Part shown: positions 42,966-51,998 of the stretch, in pieces | Numbering within the stretch: the stretch's first letter is position 1 | How the letters are laid out: the number at the start of each line of letters is the position of its first letter | Assembly: GCA_963757265.1 (NCBI GenBank) | Contig: CAVWRA010000006.1 | Location: 744,001-808,000 of the forward strand | DNA: 64,000 nt | Origin: CAIVVT01 sp963757265 | GTDB lineage: Bacteria > Acidobacteriota > Terriglobia > Bryobacterales > Bryobacteraceae | Direction of reading: 5' to 3' | Notes under the pieces: generated by a model | What the model saw: only the letters and a program-made list of their open reading frames with translations | Told to the model about the DNA's origin: nothing | Database searches by the model: none | Made by a program: the position numbers and the translations under genes

Positions 42966-43954
42966 CAGCGCTCGTACCGCAAAGCCTGGCGCGCGGCGTG
43001 GCGCTCGAGCGCCAGCTCGATCAGCCGCTCCAGCAGGCGCGGGAAGGCCAGCCCCTCATAGGCCCACATCTTGGGATACATGCTGATCGAGGTGAAGCCG
43101 GGAATGGTGTTCAATTCGTTGATATAGACGCGGCCGGTGGCGCTCTCGACCAGGAAATCGACTCGCGCCATGCCGCTGCAGTCCACCGCGCGGTAACATT
43201 CCACGGCCAGGCGGCGGACCTCGGCCAGCAGCTCAGGCGCGAGCTGGGCGGGGAGCTCCACGCGGGCCGCGTCGAGGAGATATTTGTCCTCGTAATCGTA
43301 AAACTCGCGCGAGGGCAGAATGCGGCACGGCGTGGCGGCCTGAGGCTGGTCATTGCCCAGCACCGCGCATTCGATTTCGGGGCCGGCGATGGCGCGTTCG
43401 ACGATGATCTTGGCATCGAAACGCGCGGCTTCGGCCAGGGCCGCGGTGAATTCGGCCTCGTCGTGGGCCTTGGAGATGCCGACCGAGGAGCCGAGATTGG
43501 CCGGCTTGACGAACAGGGGGAAGCCGAAGCGCGCCACGGCCGCAGTCGCGTCCAAATTAGCAGCGCGGCTCTCACGGCGCAGCGTGATCCACTCCACCAC
43601 TGGCAAGCCGAGAGCGGTGCACAGGCGCTTGAACTGCTCCTTGTCCATCGACGCGGCGGAGGCGAACACGCCCGCGCCGACGTAGGGCAGCGCGGCCATC
43701 TCCAGCAGACCCTGGACCGTGCCGTCCTCGCCGAAGGTGCCGTGCAGCACCGGGAAAACGACGTCGATGCCGGGATTGCCGCCGGGCTGCGGCACGATCG
43801 CGCGCGGGTCCCAACGGCCGTCCTTGTGAATGAGGATCGGCACGACCTCGAAACGGGCCGGGTCGAGCGCCGCCATCACCGCCTGCGCCGAGCGGATGGA
43901 GACCTCGTGCTCGCCGCTGCGCCCGCCGTGCAGCACGGCCACGCGGGTCTTCAC
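42965..43954 (-). CDS. ddl: D-alanine--D-alanine ligase
   Basis: Encodes 329 residues: 'VAVLHGGRSGEHEVSIRSAQAVMAAL', 'VLHGTFGEDGTVQGLLEMAALPYVGAGV', ATP-grasp 'VKPANLGSSVGISKA', 'ARVDFLVESATGRVYINELNTIPGFT'. It joins two D-alanines for peptidoglycan precursor. The start overlaps the arginase stop (ATGA) and the stop overlaps the S41 peptidase start. The separation from mur genes is noteworthy. Confidence 0.96.
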   Translation of the reverse strand: MKTRVAVLHGGRSGEHEVSIRSAQAVMAALDPARFEVVPILIHKDGRWDPRAIVPQPGGNPGIDVVFPVLHGTFGEDGTVQGLLEMAALPYVGAGVFASAASMDKEQFKRLCTALGLPVVEWITLRRESRAANLDATAAVARFGFPLFVKPANLGSSVGISKAHDEAEFTAALAEAARFDAKIIVERAIAGPEIECAVLGNDQPQAATPCRILPSREFYDYEDKYLLDAARVELPAQLAPELLAEVRRLAVECYRAVDCSGMARVDFLVESATGRVYINELNTIPGFTSISMYPKMWAYEGLAFPRLLERLIELALERHAARQALRYER

Positions 43955-44883
43955 AGAATCCTCTTTCCGAGCGCCGACATTACCAGTTCGACGGCCAGGG
44001 CGGCGGTCCGGTTAGCAGCGTCGAGAACCGGATTCACTTCGACGACTTCCATGGAGCGCATCAGTCCGGAATCGTTGAGGATCTCCATCGCCAGGTGCGC
44101 CTCGCGGTAGCTGAAACCGCCGCGGACGGGCGTTCCGACGCCCGGCGCCTCGTCCGGATCGACGCCGTCCATATCGAGCGAGACGTGGATGCCGGAGGTG
44201 CCGTCGGAGGCGCGCGCAATGGCCTCCCTCATGACCGCGCGCATGCCGCGCTCGTCGACATCGCGCATCGTATAGACGGTCACGCCGGAGCGCTTGACGA
44301 TCGGGCGCTCGGTCGGATCAACGTCGCGGATGCCGACCAGGACCACGTTTTTCGGATCCACCTTGGGCGAGTAGCCGCACAGGCGGGTGAGTTGCTCGGG
44401 TCCATAACCGATAAGGCAGGCCAGCGGCATGCCGTGGATGTTGCCGCTGGGCGAGGTCCGCGGCGTGTTCATGTCGGAATGCGCGTCCAGCCAGATCACG
44501 CCCAGCTTCTCGTCGCGCGGCCGGTACGCGTTGGCCATGCCGCTGACGCTGCCGATGGCCACCGAGTGGTCTCCGCCGAGCACCAGCGGGAAGCAGCCCC
44601 GCGCGGCGGCGGATTCGACGCGCCCGGCCAGTTCGCGGCAGGTGGCGGCGATGTGCTCGAGGTAGCGCGCGCTCTTGTGGCCGGGGTGCGCGCTTTCGGG
44701 CTGCTCCACGGCGACGTTGCCCAGATCCTCGACGCGGAAGCCGAGGCTTTCGATGCGCGCATTCAGGTTGGCGACCCTCAGCGCCGAGGGGCCCATGTCG
44801 ACGCCCCGGCGCCCGGCGCCGAGGTCCAGCGGCGCGCCGATGATGGCGATGGTCTTGCGGCCGTCCTTCGATTTCTGTGCCAT
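43951..44883 (-). CDS. rocF: Arginase
   Basis: Encodes 310 residues from ATG 44883. 'IAIIGAPLDLGAGRRGVDMGPSALR', 'PLVLGGDHSVAIGSVSG', 'VIWLDAHSDMNTPRTSPSGNIHGMPLA' and 'HVSLDMDGVDPDEAPGVGTPVRGGFSYRE' carry all dimanganese ligands of the arginase/ureohydrolase family, with arginase-type (not agmatinase) loops. It converts arginine to ornithine and urea. Placement in an operon with asnS and ddl has no evident metabolic reason. Confidence 0.94.
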   Translation of the reverse strand: MAQKSKDGRKTIAIIGAPLDLGAGRRGVDMGPSALRVANLNARIESLGFRVEDLGNVAVEQPESAHPGHKSARYLEHIAATCRELAGRVESAAARGCFPLVLGGDHSVAIGSVSGMANAYRPRDEKLGVIWLDAHSDMNTPRTSPSGNIHGMPLACLIGYGPEQLTRLCGYSPKVDPKNVVLVGIRDVDPTERPIVKRSGVTVYTMRDVDERGMRAVMREAIARASDGTSGIHVSLDMDGVDPDEAPGVGTPVRGGFSYREAHLAMEILNDSGLMRSMEVVEVNPVLDAANRTAALAVELVMSALGKRIL

Positions 44884-44906
44884 ATCGTTCAACTGCCTTG
44901 GGCCCG

Positions 44907-46220
44907 TCAGGGCCGCGTGCGATACAGCATGCGCGGGAAGGCGATGGTCTCGCGGATGTGCTCCAGGCCGCACAGCCAGGCCACGGCGCGCTCCACGCCC
45001 ATGCCGAACCCGCCGTGCGGAACGCCGCCGAAGCGCCGCAGGTCGAGATACCAGTTGAAAGCCTCGCTCGGCAGGTTGTGCTCGGCCAGGCGCTTCTCCA
45101 GCAGCGCCAGATCGTGCACCCTCTGGCCGCCGCCGATGATCTCGCCGTAGCCCTCGCTGGCCAGCACATCGACGCCCAAAACGACTTCGGAGCGCTGCGG
45201 GTCGGGCTCGAAGTAGAACGCCTTGATGGAGGCGGGAAAGCGGTCGACCATCAACGGCCGGTCCAGGCCTTCGCTGAGAATGGTCTCGTCGGTGCCGCCG
45301 AAGTCGCCGCCCCACTGAATCTCGCTGCCCTTGGCCTGCAGGATCTTCACCGCGTCGTCGTAGCTCATGCGCGGGAAGGGTGGCTGAATGGCTTCCAGCT
45401 TCGCGACGTCGCGCTCCAGCGTCTCCAGCTCCGGCCGGCGGTGCTCCAGCACACGCTGCACGATGAAGCAGATCAGCTCTTCGGCCACGCGCTTCACGTC
45501 CTCGAGCGTGGCGTAGGCCATCTCGGGCTCGACCATCCAGAACTCGGTCAGGTGCCGCCGCGTCTTCGACTTCTCGGCGCGAAAGGTCGGACCGAAGCAG
45601 TAGACCTTGCCGAAAGCCATCGCCGTGGCTTCGTTATACAACTGCCCGGATTGCGTCAGGTAGACCTTCTCGTCCTCGAAATAATCGACCTCGAACAGCG
45701 TGGTCGTGCCCTCGCACGCGGCGGGCGTGAAGATCGGCGTATCGACCAGCGTGAAGCCGTTGGAGTCGAAGTAGTCGCGAATCGCCTTGACGATCTCGTG
45801 ACGCACGCGCAGGATGGCGTGCTGGCGGCGGCTGCGCAGCCACAGATGGCGATGGTCCATCAGGAACTCGGTACCGTGTTCCTTGGGCGTGATCGGGTAG
45901 GGCGTCTCCTCGGAGACGCGCTGCACCAGTTCCGCGTTTTCGACGTCCATCTCGTAGCCGCCGGGGGCGCGCGCCTCGGCCCTCAGCCGCCCGCGCAGCA
46001 GCAGGGACGATTCCTGCGTCAGGTCCTTGAGCATTTCGAACACTTCCGGGGTCACGGCGGACTTCAGGGCCACGCCCTGCAGGATGCCGCTGCCGTCGCG
46101 GATCAACGGGAAAATGATCTTGCCGGACTTGCGGAGATTGTACAGCCAGCCCGCGATCTCCACGGGTTCGCCGACGTGGCGGCCGGCATCGGCCACCTGG
46201 ATGCGGCGGTATTCAGACAT
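44907..46220 (-). CDS. asnS: Asparaginyl-tRNA synthetase
   Basis: Encodes 437 residues from ATG 46220. An N-terminal OB fold ('VEIAGWLYNLRKSGKIIFPLIRDGSG') is followed by the class II core: 'YFDSNGFTLVDTPIFTPAACEG', 'FGPTFRAEKSKTRRHLTEFWMVEPEMA', 'GGDFGGTDETILSE' and motif 3 'GVPHGGFGMGVERAVAWLCGLEHIRE'. The asparagine branch is supported by 'EGTTTLFEVDYF' and 'KTRRHLTEFWM'. Its ATG shares one base with the TGA of the upstream TIM-barrel gene. Confidence 0.95.
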   Translation of the reverse strand: MSEYRRIQVADAGRHVGEPVEIAGWLYNLRKSGKIIFPLIRDGSGILQGVALKSAVTPEVFEMLKDLTQESSLLLRGRLRAEARAPGGYEMDVENAELVQRVSEETPYPITPKEHGTEFLMDHRHLWLRSRRQHAILRVRHEIVKAIRDYFDSNGFTLVDTPIFTPAACEGTTTLFEVDYFEDEKVYLTQSGQLYNEATAMAFGKVYCFGPTFRAEKSKTRRHLTEFWMVEPEMAYATLEDVKRVAEELICFIVQRVLEHRRPELETLERDVAKLEAIQPPFPRMSYDDAVKILQAKGSEIQWGGDFGGTDETILSEGLDRPLMVDRFPASIKAFYFEPDPQRSEVVLGVDVLASEGYGEIIGGGQRVHDLALLEKRLAEHNLPSEAFNWYLDLRRFGGVPHGGFGMGVERAVAWLCGLEHIRETIAFPRMLYRTRP

Positions 46221-47044
46221 CAAAGCGCCTCCAGCTTGTCGAAGACTTCGCGTGCCGACGCGATCGGATTGGGGAAATCGGGCGACACCTTCAGCTCCAG
46301 CAGTAATGGGTATTGGTCCGCGCGCGTGCGCAGCAATTCCAAGCTGCGTTGCCAGTCGATGCTGCCGCCGGTAAAAGGAAACAGATGCGCGTCGCTGTGG
46401 CCGTCGTTGTCATGCAGGTGCGTGGAGCGGATGCGGTCCCGCATGGAGTGAAACGCCGCCTCCACGCCCTCGTCCATATGGGCGTGGCCGGTATCGAAGC
46501 AGAAACCCAGGTCGAGGTGCGTGATCCCCAGAAAATGGTGCAGCCGCTCGGCCGTGGAGAGCCGGTTGGGGATGTTCTCGAGCAGAATCTCCACGCCGCG
46601 ATTGCGCGCGAACAGCATCAGGTCCTCGAGCGCCGTGAAGGCCGCGTCGAGTTTCGCCTCGTCGTATTCCTCGCCGCCCACGCCGAGGTGCTGGATGAGG
46701 TAGCGGAAGGGGATCGTCTCGGCGACCTCGAGCGCGCGCTTGATCTCCTCCACCGAGACCAGCCGTTTGGGCTTGGTGGTCTCGGTCAGCGTGATCACGG
46801 CGCCCGGGCCGGTGCGGCCCCAGCAGTCGTCGCTGTATATCGGCGAATGGAGCGAATGCAGCTTCAACTCCGAGTCGCGGAACCAATAGGCGAGCTCGTT
46901 CACCTGAGCCTTATTGCGGTAATCGAAATGCTGCCGGGCGCAGAAGATCTCGACCGCCGGAATGCCGGCCTCCCAGATGCGCTCCAGCCACAAGGTGTTC
47001 AGCCGGTGATTGACCAGCAGATGCGTGGACAGTGCGTGTTGCAT
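46220..47044 (-). CDS. Xylose-isomerase-like TIM-barrel protein (AP endonuclease 2 superfamily)
   Basis: Encodes 274 residues: 'LWLERIWEAGIPAVEIFCARQHFDY', 'KLHSLHSPIYSD', 'ILLENIPNR', 'LGFCFDTGHAHMDEGV' and 'STHLHDNDGHSDAHLFPFTGGSIDW'. The histidines and acids are the metal ligands of the sugar-phosphate isomerase/endonuclease IV barrel. Function may be sugar epimerase or isomerase; it cannot be resolved. It is coupled (1-base overlap) to asnS and lies 4 bases after ggt. Confidence 0.88.
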   Translation of the reverse strand: MQHALSTHLLVNHRLNTLWLERIWEAGIPAVEIFCARQHFDYRNKAQVNELAYWFRDSELKLHSLHSPIYSDDCWGRTGPGAVITLTETTKPKRLVSVEEIKRALEVAETIPFRYLIQHLGVGGEEYDEAKLDAAFTALEDLMLFARNRGVEILLENIPNRLSTAERLHHFLGITHLDLGFCFDTGHAHMDEGVEAAFHSMRDRIRSTHLHDNDGHSDAHLFPFTGGSIDWQRSLELLRTRADQYPLLLELKVSPDFPNPIASAREVFDKLEAL

Positions 47045-47048
47045 GAGC

Positions 47049-48743
47049 TCAGTACCCCGCCGCCTTCCCGTTGGAGCGGCCGTTCTGAGCCGCCTGGATC
47101 CAGCCGCCGTCCACCAGCAGCGCCTCCACCCAAGCTACCGCGCCGGCATCCGGCTCCACCTGGTGGCCCATCTGGCGCAGCAAGGCGATGGTGTCGGGCG
47201 AAAAGCCGCGCTCCAGGTAAATCGTATCCGGCATCCACTGGTGGTGCAGGCGCGGCTGGTCCACGGCCTGCTGGATGTCCATTTTCCAATCGAGGACGTT
47301 GAGCAGGACCTCCAGGACGCCGTTGATGATGCGCGCTCCGCCCGGCGCGCCGAGCACGATGTAGAGTTTGCCGTCGCGCGTGACGATGGTCGGCGTCATC
47401 GACGACAGCGGGCGCTTGTGGGGCGCGATGGAGTTGGCCTCGCCCTGGATCAGGCCGAACAGATTCGGCATGCCCGGCTTGGCGGCGAAGTCGTCCATTT
47501 CGTTGTTCAGCAGGAACCCCAGCCCGGGCACGGTGACGCCGTTGCCGTAGCCGCCGTTCAGCGTGTAGGTCAGCGAAACCGCATTACCCTGCTCGTCGAT
47601 GACGTTGAAATGCGTGGTTGCGGCGGCTTCGAAGGCTGGCGCGTCGCCGTGGCCGATCAGCGTGCTGGGCGTGGCGCGCGCCGGGTCGATGGTGGCGCGC
47701 AGCCGGGCCAGGTAGCGCGGGTTGAGCAACCCCTTCACCGGGACATGCACAAAATCCGAATCGCCTAGAAATTCGGCGCGATCCGCATACGCGCGCCGCA
47801 TCACCTCGGCCAGATAGTGAGTGGCAGCGGCCGAGCCGGCGCCCGGTTTCTCGTAGCCGGTGCCCTCCAGCATGCCCATCATTTCCAGAATCGCGACGCC
47901 GCCCGAGGAGGGTGGCGGGGCGGTGAAAATGCCGTAGCCCTTGTAGACGCCGGTCAGCGCCTGGCGCTCCACGGCACGGTAGTCCTTCAAGTCCGCCAGG
48001 CTGATCAGCCCGCCGTTGGCCTGCATCGCCGCAGCGAACTTGCGCGCGGTCTCTCCACCGTAGAACTCGCCCGCGCCGTCGCGGGCGATGCGCTCGAGCG
48101 TGGCCGCCAGTTCGGGCTGGACCAACTTGTCGCCGGGCTCGGGGCAGCCGCTCGCTTTGCGCCCGTTCAGGCGCAGGAAAATGCGTTGGGAATCGGGGAA
48201 CCGCTCCAGCAATGGGGACGCGACGCAGATGGACATCGCCGCCGGATAAGAGAGTTCGAATCCCTTGGCGGCAAGCTCGATGCCCGGCTGCACCAGTTCG
48301 GCCCACGGCTTGCGGCCGTATTTCTGATGCGCCAGTTCCAGGCCGCGCACGGTCCCCGGCACGCCCGCCGCGCGCCAGCCCACCAGGCTGTCCCTGGTCG
48401 GGTGGCCGGAGGCATCCAGATACATGTCGTGGCTGGCCGCACCCGGCGCCGCTTCACGGAAGTCGATGAACGTCGCGCGCCCGTCGGCCAGCCGGATCAG
48501 CGCGAAGCCGCCGCCGCCGATGTTGCCGGCGAAGGGGTGCGTGACCGCCAGCGCGAACGCCGTCGCCACCGCGGCGTCAACCGCGTTGCCGCCCGATTTC
48601 AGCACCGCCACGCCGACGTCCGTAGCCAGCGGCTCCTGCGCCACCACCATCGCGTGGCGCGCCCGCACCGGCTCTCGCGCCGGCGCCGGGACGACGGCCG
48701 TCAGAGCCAGCGCAACCAACGCTACAAGCGTCTGAAAACGCAT
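47049..48743 (-). CDS. ggt: Gamma-glutamyltransferase
   Basis: Encodes 564 residues from ATG 48743. A signal ('FQTLVALVALALTAVVPAPA') is followed by 'AVLKSGGNAVDAAVATAFALAVTHPFAGNIGGGGF', the cleavage/nucleophile threonine in 'AAATTHFNVIDEQGNAVSLTYTLN' and 'IVLGAPGGARIINGVLEVLLN'. The proenzyme cleaves itself into large and small subunits and removes gamma-glutamyl groups, for example from glutathione, in the periplasm. It lies 14 bases downstream of rlmB. Confidence 0.93.
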   Translation of the reverse strand: MRFQTLVALVALALTAVVPAPAREPVRARHAMVVAQEPLATDVGVAVLKSGGNAVDAAVATAFALAVTHPFAGNIGGGGFALIRLADGRATFIDFREAAPGAASHDMYLDASGHPTRDSLVGWRAAGVPGTVRGLELAHQKYGRKPWAELVQPGIELAAKGFELSYPAAMSICVASPLLERFPDSQRIFLRLNGRKASGCPEPGDKLVQPELAATLERIARDGAGEFYGGETARKFAAAMQANGGLISLADLKDYRAVERQALTGVYKGYGIFTAPPPSSGGVAILEMMGMLEGTGYEKPGAGSAAATHYLAEVMRRAYADRAEFLGDSDFVHVPVKGLLNPRYLARLRATIDPARATPSTLIGHGDAPAFEAAATTHFNVIDEQGNAVSLTYTLNGGYGNGVTVPGLGFLLNNEMDDFAAKPGMPNLFGLIQGEANSIAPHKRPLSSMTPTIVTRDGKLYIVLGAPGGARIINGVLEVLLNVLDWKMDIQQAVDQPRLHHQWMPDTIYLERGFSPDTIALLRQMGHQVEPDAGAVAWVEALLVDGGWIQAAQNGRSNGKAAGY

Positions 48744-48757
48744 GAATTCTGATTGTA

Positions 48758-49504
48758 CTATGCGGCCCCGGATCCCCCTGAAAACCCGCGCCCGCGGGCC
48801 CATTCGAACAGCACGACGCCGGTGGCGACGGAGACATTCAGCGAGGCGATCTGCCCCGCCATCGGGATGCGCAGCAGGAAGTCGCACTTCTTGCGGACGA
48901 GTTCGTGCAGGCCCGCGCCTTCGCCGCCCACCACCAGCGCCGCGCGCGCGGCGAAGTCGGCTTGCGTGTACAGCCGGTCGCCGCGCTCGTCCAGGCCGTA
49001 GGTCCAGTAGCCATGGTCCTTCAACTGCTCCAGTGCGCGGTTGACATTGCCGACCTTGACCACCGGCAGAACCGACAGCGCGCCGGCCGCCGCCTTGGCG
49101 ACGGTTTCGCTCAGCGGCGCGGTGCGCCGTTCGGGCAGCACGACGGCCAGCGCGCCGGCGGCGTGGGCAGTGCGGATGATGGCGCCGAGGTTGTGGGGGT
49201 CCTCCACGCCGTCGAGCACGACGACGAGCCCGTCCATCTCCAGGAAGTGCTCCAGCGGCGCGAAGTTGTGCGCCGCGCCGAAGGCCACAACGCCCTGGTG
49301 CGGAGTGCCTTTCACCAGCCGGTCAAGGCTGTCCTTTTCTTCGAAGCGCACGGGAATGCCGCGCTGGCGGCACAGCTCGACGATCTCCTGCAACCGCGCA
49401 CCGCCGGCGCCGCGCAGGATATGCACCCGCTCCAGCGCACGCCCGGCGCGCAGCGCCTCGCGGACGGGATGGATGCCGGCGATCGAAACCATGCCGTCGA
49501 TCAT
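48758..49504 (-). CDS. rlmB: TrmH/SpoU-family rRNA 2'-O-methyltransferase (RlmB-like)
   Basis: Encodes 248 residues. A small N-terminal RNA-binding domain ('IAGIHPVREALRAGRALERVHI') precedes the knotted SPOUT domain: 'VVLDGVEDPHNLGAIIRTAHAAGA', 'VVGGEGAGLHELVRKKCDFLLRIPMAGQIASLNVSVATGVVLFEW'. RlmB methylates G2251 of 23S rRNA; the exact target here is inferred. First gene of the seven-gene minus-strand operon ending at 41403. The start may instead be ATG 49492. Confidence 0.92.
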   Translation of the reverse strand: MIDGMVSIAGIHPVREALRAGRALERVHILRGAGGARLQEIVELCRQRGIPVRFEEKDSLDRLVKGTPHQGVVAFGAAHNFAPLEHFLEMDGLVVVLDGVEDPHNLGAIIRTAHAAGALAVVLPERRTAPLSETVAKAAAGALSVLPVVKVGNVNRALEQLKDHGYWTYGLDERGDRLYTQADFAARAALVVGGEGAGLHELVRKKCDFLLRIPMAGQIASLNVSVATGVVLFEWARGRGFSGGSGAA

Positions 49505-49557
49505 CGTAGCAGGCGCGGGCGCGGCGCGACAGTATAAACAGAATCGATGGAAAATGG

Positions 49558-49586
49558 TTGACCTCGCGGGCGCTGTTCTTTAACAT
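49558..49586 (+). promoter_or_regulatory. Promoter of the MerR-like gene
   Basis: TTGACC (49558-49563) - 17 bases - TAACAT (49581-49586), 5/6 and 4/6 matches to consensus. A 7-bp inverted repeat AGCGGGG-CA-CCCCGCT (49595-49610) follows in the leader just before the ribosome site GAGGG, and could control translation or bind the regulator. Together they explain most of the 126-base divergent gap. Confidence 0.55.
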
Positions 49587-49630
49587 GGTCTGTAAGCGGG
49601 GCACCCCGCTGGGACGAGGGCTAAACTCTT

Positions 49631-50038
49631 ATGGCGACCGCGGCCGCGCCGCCCCAGACCATTCAGATTCCCGACCGGCTGTACTTCCGCATCGGGGACG
49701 TCAGCCGCCTGACGGGATTGAAGGCGCACGTGCTGCGCTACTGGGAATCGGAGTTCCCGGCACTCTCCCCGAAAAAATCAGGGACCAATCAGCGCCTGTA
49801 CCGGCGCAAGGACGTGGAGCTGGTGCTGGAGCTCAAACGCCTGCTGTACGAGCAGAAGTTCACCCTCGAGGGCGCCCGCGCGCACCTGCAGCAACGCCGG
49901 CTGGCCGCGCGCCGCGCACCGCAGCAGGCCCCCCCGCCCGCCGCCCAGGGCATGCTGTTCGACCGCCATCCCGAGTGGCTGGCCCAGGCCGGCGTGGTGC
50001 GCCAGGAACTCCAGGCCATTCTCAGTCTTCTGAACTAA
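49631..50038 (+). CDS. MerR-family transcriptional regulator
   Basis: Encodes 135 residues. 'RLYFRIGDVSRLTGLKAHVLRYWESEFPALSPKKSGTNQRLYRRKDVELVLELKRLLYEQKFTLEGARAHLQQRRLAAR' is the winged-helix and hinge of the short MerR type seen next to ribosomal and division genes. The remaining 40 residues are Pro/Gln-rich with 'GMLFDRHPEWLAQAGVVRQELQAILSLLN', and there is no effector-binding cysteine. Position directly before flbD-motA-motB suggests, but does not prove, a tie to motility. Confidence 0.88.
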   Translation: MATAAAPPQTIQIPDRLYFRIGDVSRLTGLKAHVLRYWESEFPALSPKKSGTNQRLYRRKDVELVLELKRLLYEQKFTLEGARAHLQQRRLAARRAPQQAPPPAAQGMLFDRHPEWLAQAGVVRQELQAILSLLN

Positions 50039-50077
50039 CACCGTCTCAAGCTAAAGATTCACGTCGGATGTGCCGAT

Positions 50078-50317
50078 ATGTCGGGTAGCGAAGGTATGAT
50101 CCGGCTGACCCGTCTGAATTACGAGCCGTTTTACCTCAACCCGGATCTGATCCAGGAAATGGAGACGACTCCGGATACGGTGCTGACGCTGGCCTCGGGT
50201 GCGCGCATCGTGGTCCAGGAGGCTCCGGACAGGGTGATCGATGAAGTCGTTGCATTCAGAAAACGGGTCTTGGGCCCGCCAGATCAGCCGGAATCAGCCT
50301 CGCCGGAAGCCGGGTAG
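50078..50317 (+). CDS. flbD: Flagellar FlbD family protein
   Basis: Encodes 79 residues (or 73 from ATG 50096, where the usual 'MI.LTRLN' begins). 'MIRLTRLNYEPFYLNPDLIQEMETTPDTVLTLASGARIVVQEAPDRVIDEVVAFRKRVL' is the FlbD/SwrD family. SwrD-type proteins increase flagellar torque in Bacillus; FlbD-like genes accompany motA/motB widely. It starts 40 bases after the MerR gene and 58 bases before motA. Confidence 0.88.
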   Translation: MSGSEGMIRLTRLNYEPFYLNPDLIQEMETTPDTVLTLASGARIVVQEAPDRVIDEVVAFRKRVLGPPDQPESASPEAG

Positions 50318-50374
50318 CACGCCTTCCTGGAGGCTTTGGTCGAGACGGGATCAATCGCTGGACGGACGCAAACC

Positions 50375-51202
50375 ATGAGGATTGCCGGCAATCGGAGCCG
50401 GCCCGATTTCGCCACGCTCGCTGGGCTCGGGCTCGCGGTGTGCGGGATGCTGGGCGGTTTTCTGCTGGAGGGCGGCAGCCCGCAGGCCATTCTCGGCCCC
50501 TCGGCGGCGCTGATCGTCTTCGGCGGCTGCATCGGCGCCACCCTGGTGGCGTACCCGGCGCGCGAGGTGATTTCGGCGCTGCGGGCGCTGCGCCTGGTCT
50601 TCAGCGAGCGCGCCCAGGAGAGCGAGCCGCTGGTCGATGAAATCATGAGCCTCTCCAGGCAATCGCGCAAGGCCGGGCTGATCTCGCTGGATGCGGAGGC
50701 CCAGCGGATTACCGAACCGCTGCTCCGCAAGGGGGTGATCCTGGCCGTCAACGGCGTGGAGCCGAAAAGCATTCGCGAAATCCTCGAGACGGAGATCGAG
50801 GTCCTGAGCCGGCGCATGGAGCGCGACGCGCAGGTGCTGGAATCGGCGGGCGGTTTCGCGCCCACCATCGGCATCATCGGCGCCGTTCTGGGCCTGATCA
50901 TCACCATGGGCCGGATCGACGACACGAAACTGGTGGGGCGGGGCATCGCCTCCGCCTTCGTGGCCACGATTTACGGCGTCGGCTTCGCCAATCTGTTCCT
51001 GCTGCCTGCCGCGACCAAGCTGCGCTCGCGCGCGGCGCGGGCGCGGGAGCGGATGGAGCTGATGCTGCTCGGCTCCCTGTCGCTGGCCGAAGGTTTGAAC
51101 CCCAAGCTGCTGCGCGACAAGATCGAGTGTTTCCTCACGCCGCGGGAGACCTCGCCGGGAGGCCTCCGCCCGCTGGCCGCGCCGCGCCGGATGGAGGCCT
51201 GA
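50375..51202 (+). CDS. motA: Flagellar motor stator protein MotA
   Basis: Encodes 275 residues from ATG 50375. Four membrane segments are seen: two near the N-terminus ('TLAGLGLAVCGMLGGFLLEGG', 'GPSAALIVFGGCIGATLVAYP') and two later ('SAGGFAPTIGIIGAVLGLIITM', 'GIASAFVATIYGVGFANLFLLPAATKL'). The cytoplasmic loop carries 'LLRKGVILAVNGVEPKSIREILETEIEVLSRRME' typical of MotA. With MotB it forms the proton channel that turns the rotor. It ends 1 base before the motB ATG. Confidence 0.93.
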   Translation: MRIAGNRSRPDFATLAGLGLAVCGMLGGFLLEGGSPQAILGPSAALIVFGGCIGATLVAYPAREVISALRALRLVFSERAQESEPLVDEIMSLSRQSRKAGLISLDAEAQRITEPLLRKGVILAVNGVEPKSIREILETEIEVLSRRMERDAQVLESAGGFAPTIGIIGAVLGLIITMGRIDDTKLVGRGIASAFVATIYGVGFANLFLLPAATKLRSRAARARERMELMLLGSLSLAEGLNPKLLRDKIECFLTPRETSPGGLRPLAAPRRMEA

Positions 51203-51203
51203 G

Positions 51204-51998
51204 ATGAAGCCTTTCCAGCCGCCGTCCCACGACGCCAGCCGCGACCGCTGGCTGGTCTCCTACGCCGATTTCGTGACCCTGCTGTTCGCCTTTTTCGTGG
51301 TCCTGTACGCCAATTCGACAACCAACCAGAGACAGGTGCAGCGGATCGCGGCCTCATTCCGTGCGGCGCTCGGCGACCGGCACGCTCAGGAAACGCTGTT
51401 GAAGCTGCTCGGAGCCGGTGTCACGCCGCCGCCGATTTCGGCCTCCGCCGCGGATCCTCTGACGCCGCGGGGTTCGCCGGCCACCGCCGCCCGCAACGCC
51501 AATGGCGTCGATTTGCTGCCCTCGATGATGCAATTGAACAAGTCGCTCGAGAAGGAGATCAAGGAGGGGCGGCTGCAGATCCGGCTGGAGCGCCGGGGCA
51601 TGATCATCAGCCTGCGGGAATCCTCGTTCTTCCCATCGGGGGACGACACGATTCTGCCCAACGCGCGGCCGACGCTCGAACGAATCGCCAGCAACCTGGC
51701 GCCGCTGCCGAACCCCATCCGGCTGGAGGGGCACACCGACGCGGTGCCGATCCACAACGCCCGTTTCCGCAGCAATTGGGAGCTTTCGGCCGCGCGCAGT
51801 ATCGCGCTGATGGAGATGTTCACCGGCGATTTCGCGCTGCCGCGTGAACGGATGTCCATCGCCGGCTTCGCCGACACGGCTCCCGTGGCCTCCAACGAGA
51901 CGCCCGAAGGCCGGGCCAAGAACCGGCGCGTGGATATCGTTGTGCTCACCGTCGAGGGCGCGCTGGGAGAACCGACCCAGTCTCCCGTTCCGCCCTAG
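51204..51998 (+). CDS. motB: Flagellar motor stator protein MotB
   Basis: Encodes 264 residues. The single membrane segment 'WLVSYADFVTLLFAFFVVLYANS' contains the proton-carrying aspartate (D22). A C-terminal OmpA/peptidoglycan-binding domain follows ('IRLEGHTDAVPIHNARFRSNWELSAARSIALMEMF', 'ERMSIAGFADTAPVASNETPEGRAKNRRVDIVV'). Its TAG stop (51996-51998) is the first triplet of dispersed repeat copy 2. Confidence 0.93.
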   Translation: MKPFQPPSHDASRDRWLVSYADFVTLLFAFFVVLYANSTTNQRQVQRIAASFRAALGDRHAQETLLKLLGAGVTPPPISASAADPLTPRGSPATAARNANGVDLLPSMMQLNKSLEKEIKEGRLQIRLERRGMIISLRESSFFPSGDDTILPNARPTLERIASNLAPLPNPIRLEGHTDAVPIHNARFRSNWELSAARSIALMEMFTGDFALPRERMSIAGFADTAPVASNETPEGRAKNRRVDIVVLTVEGALGEPTQSPVPP

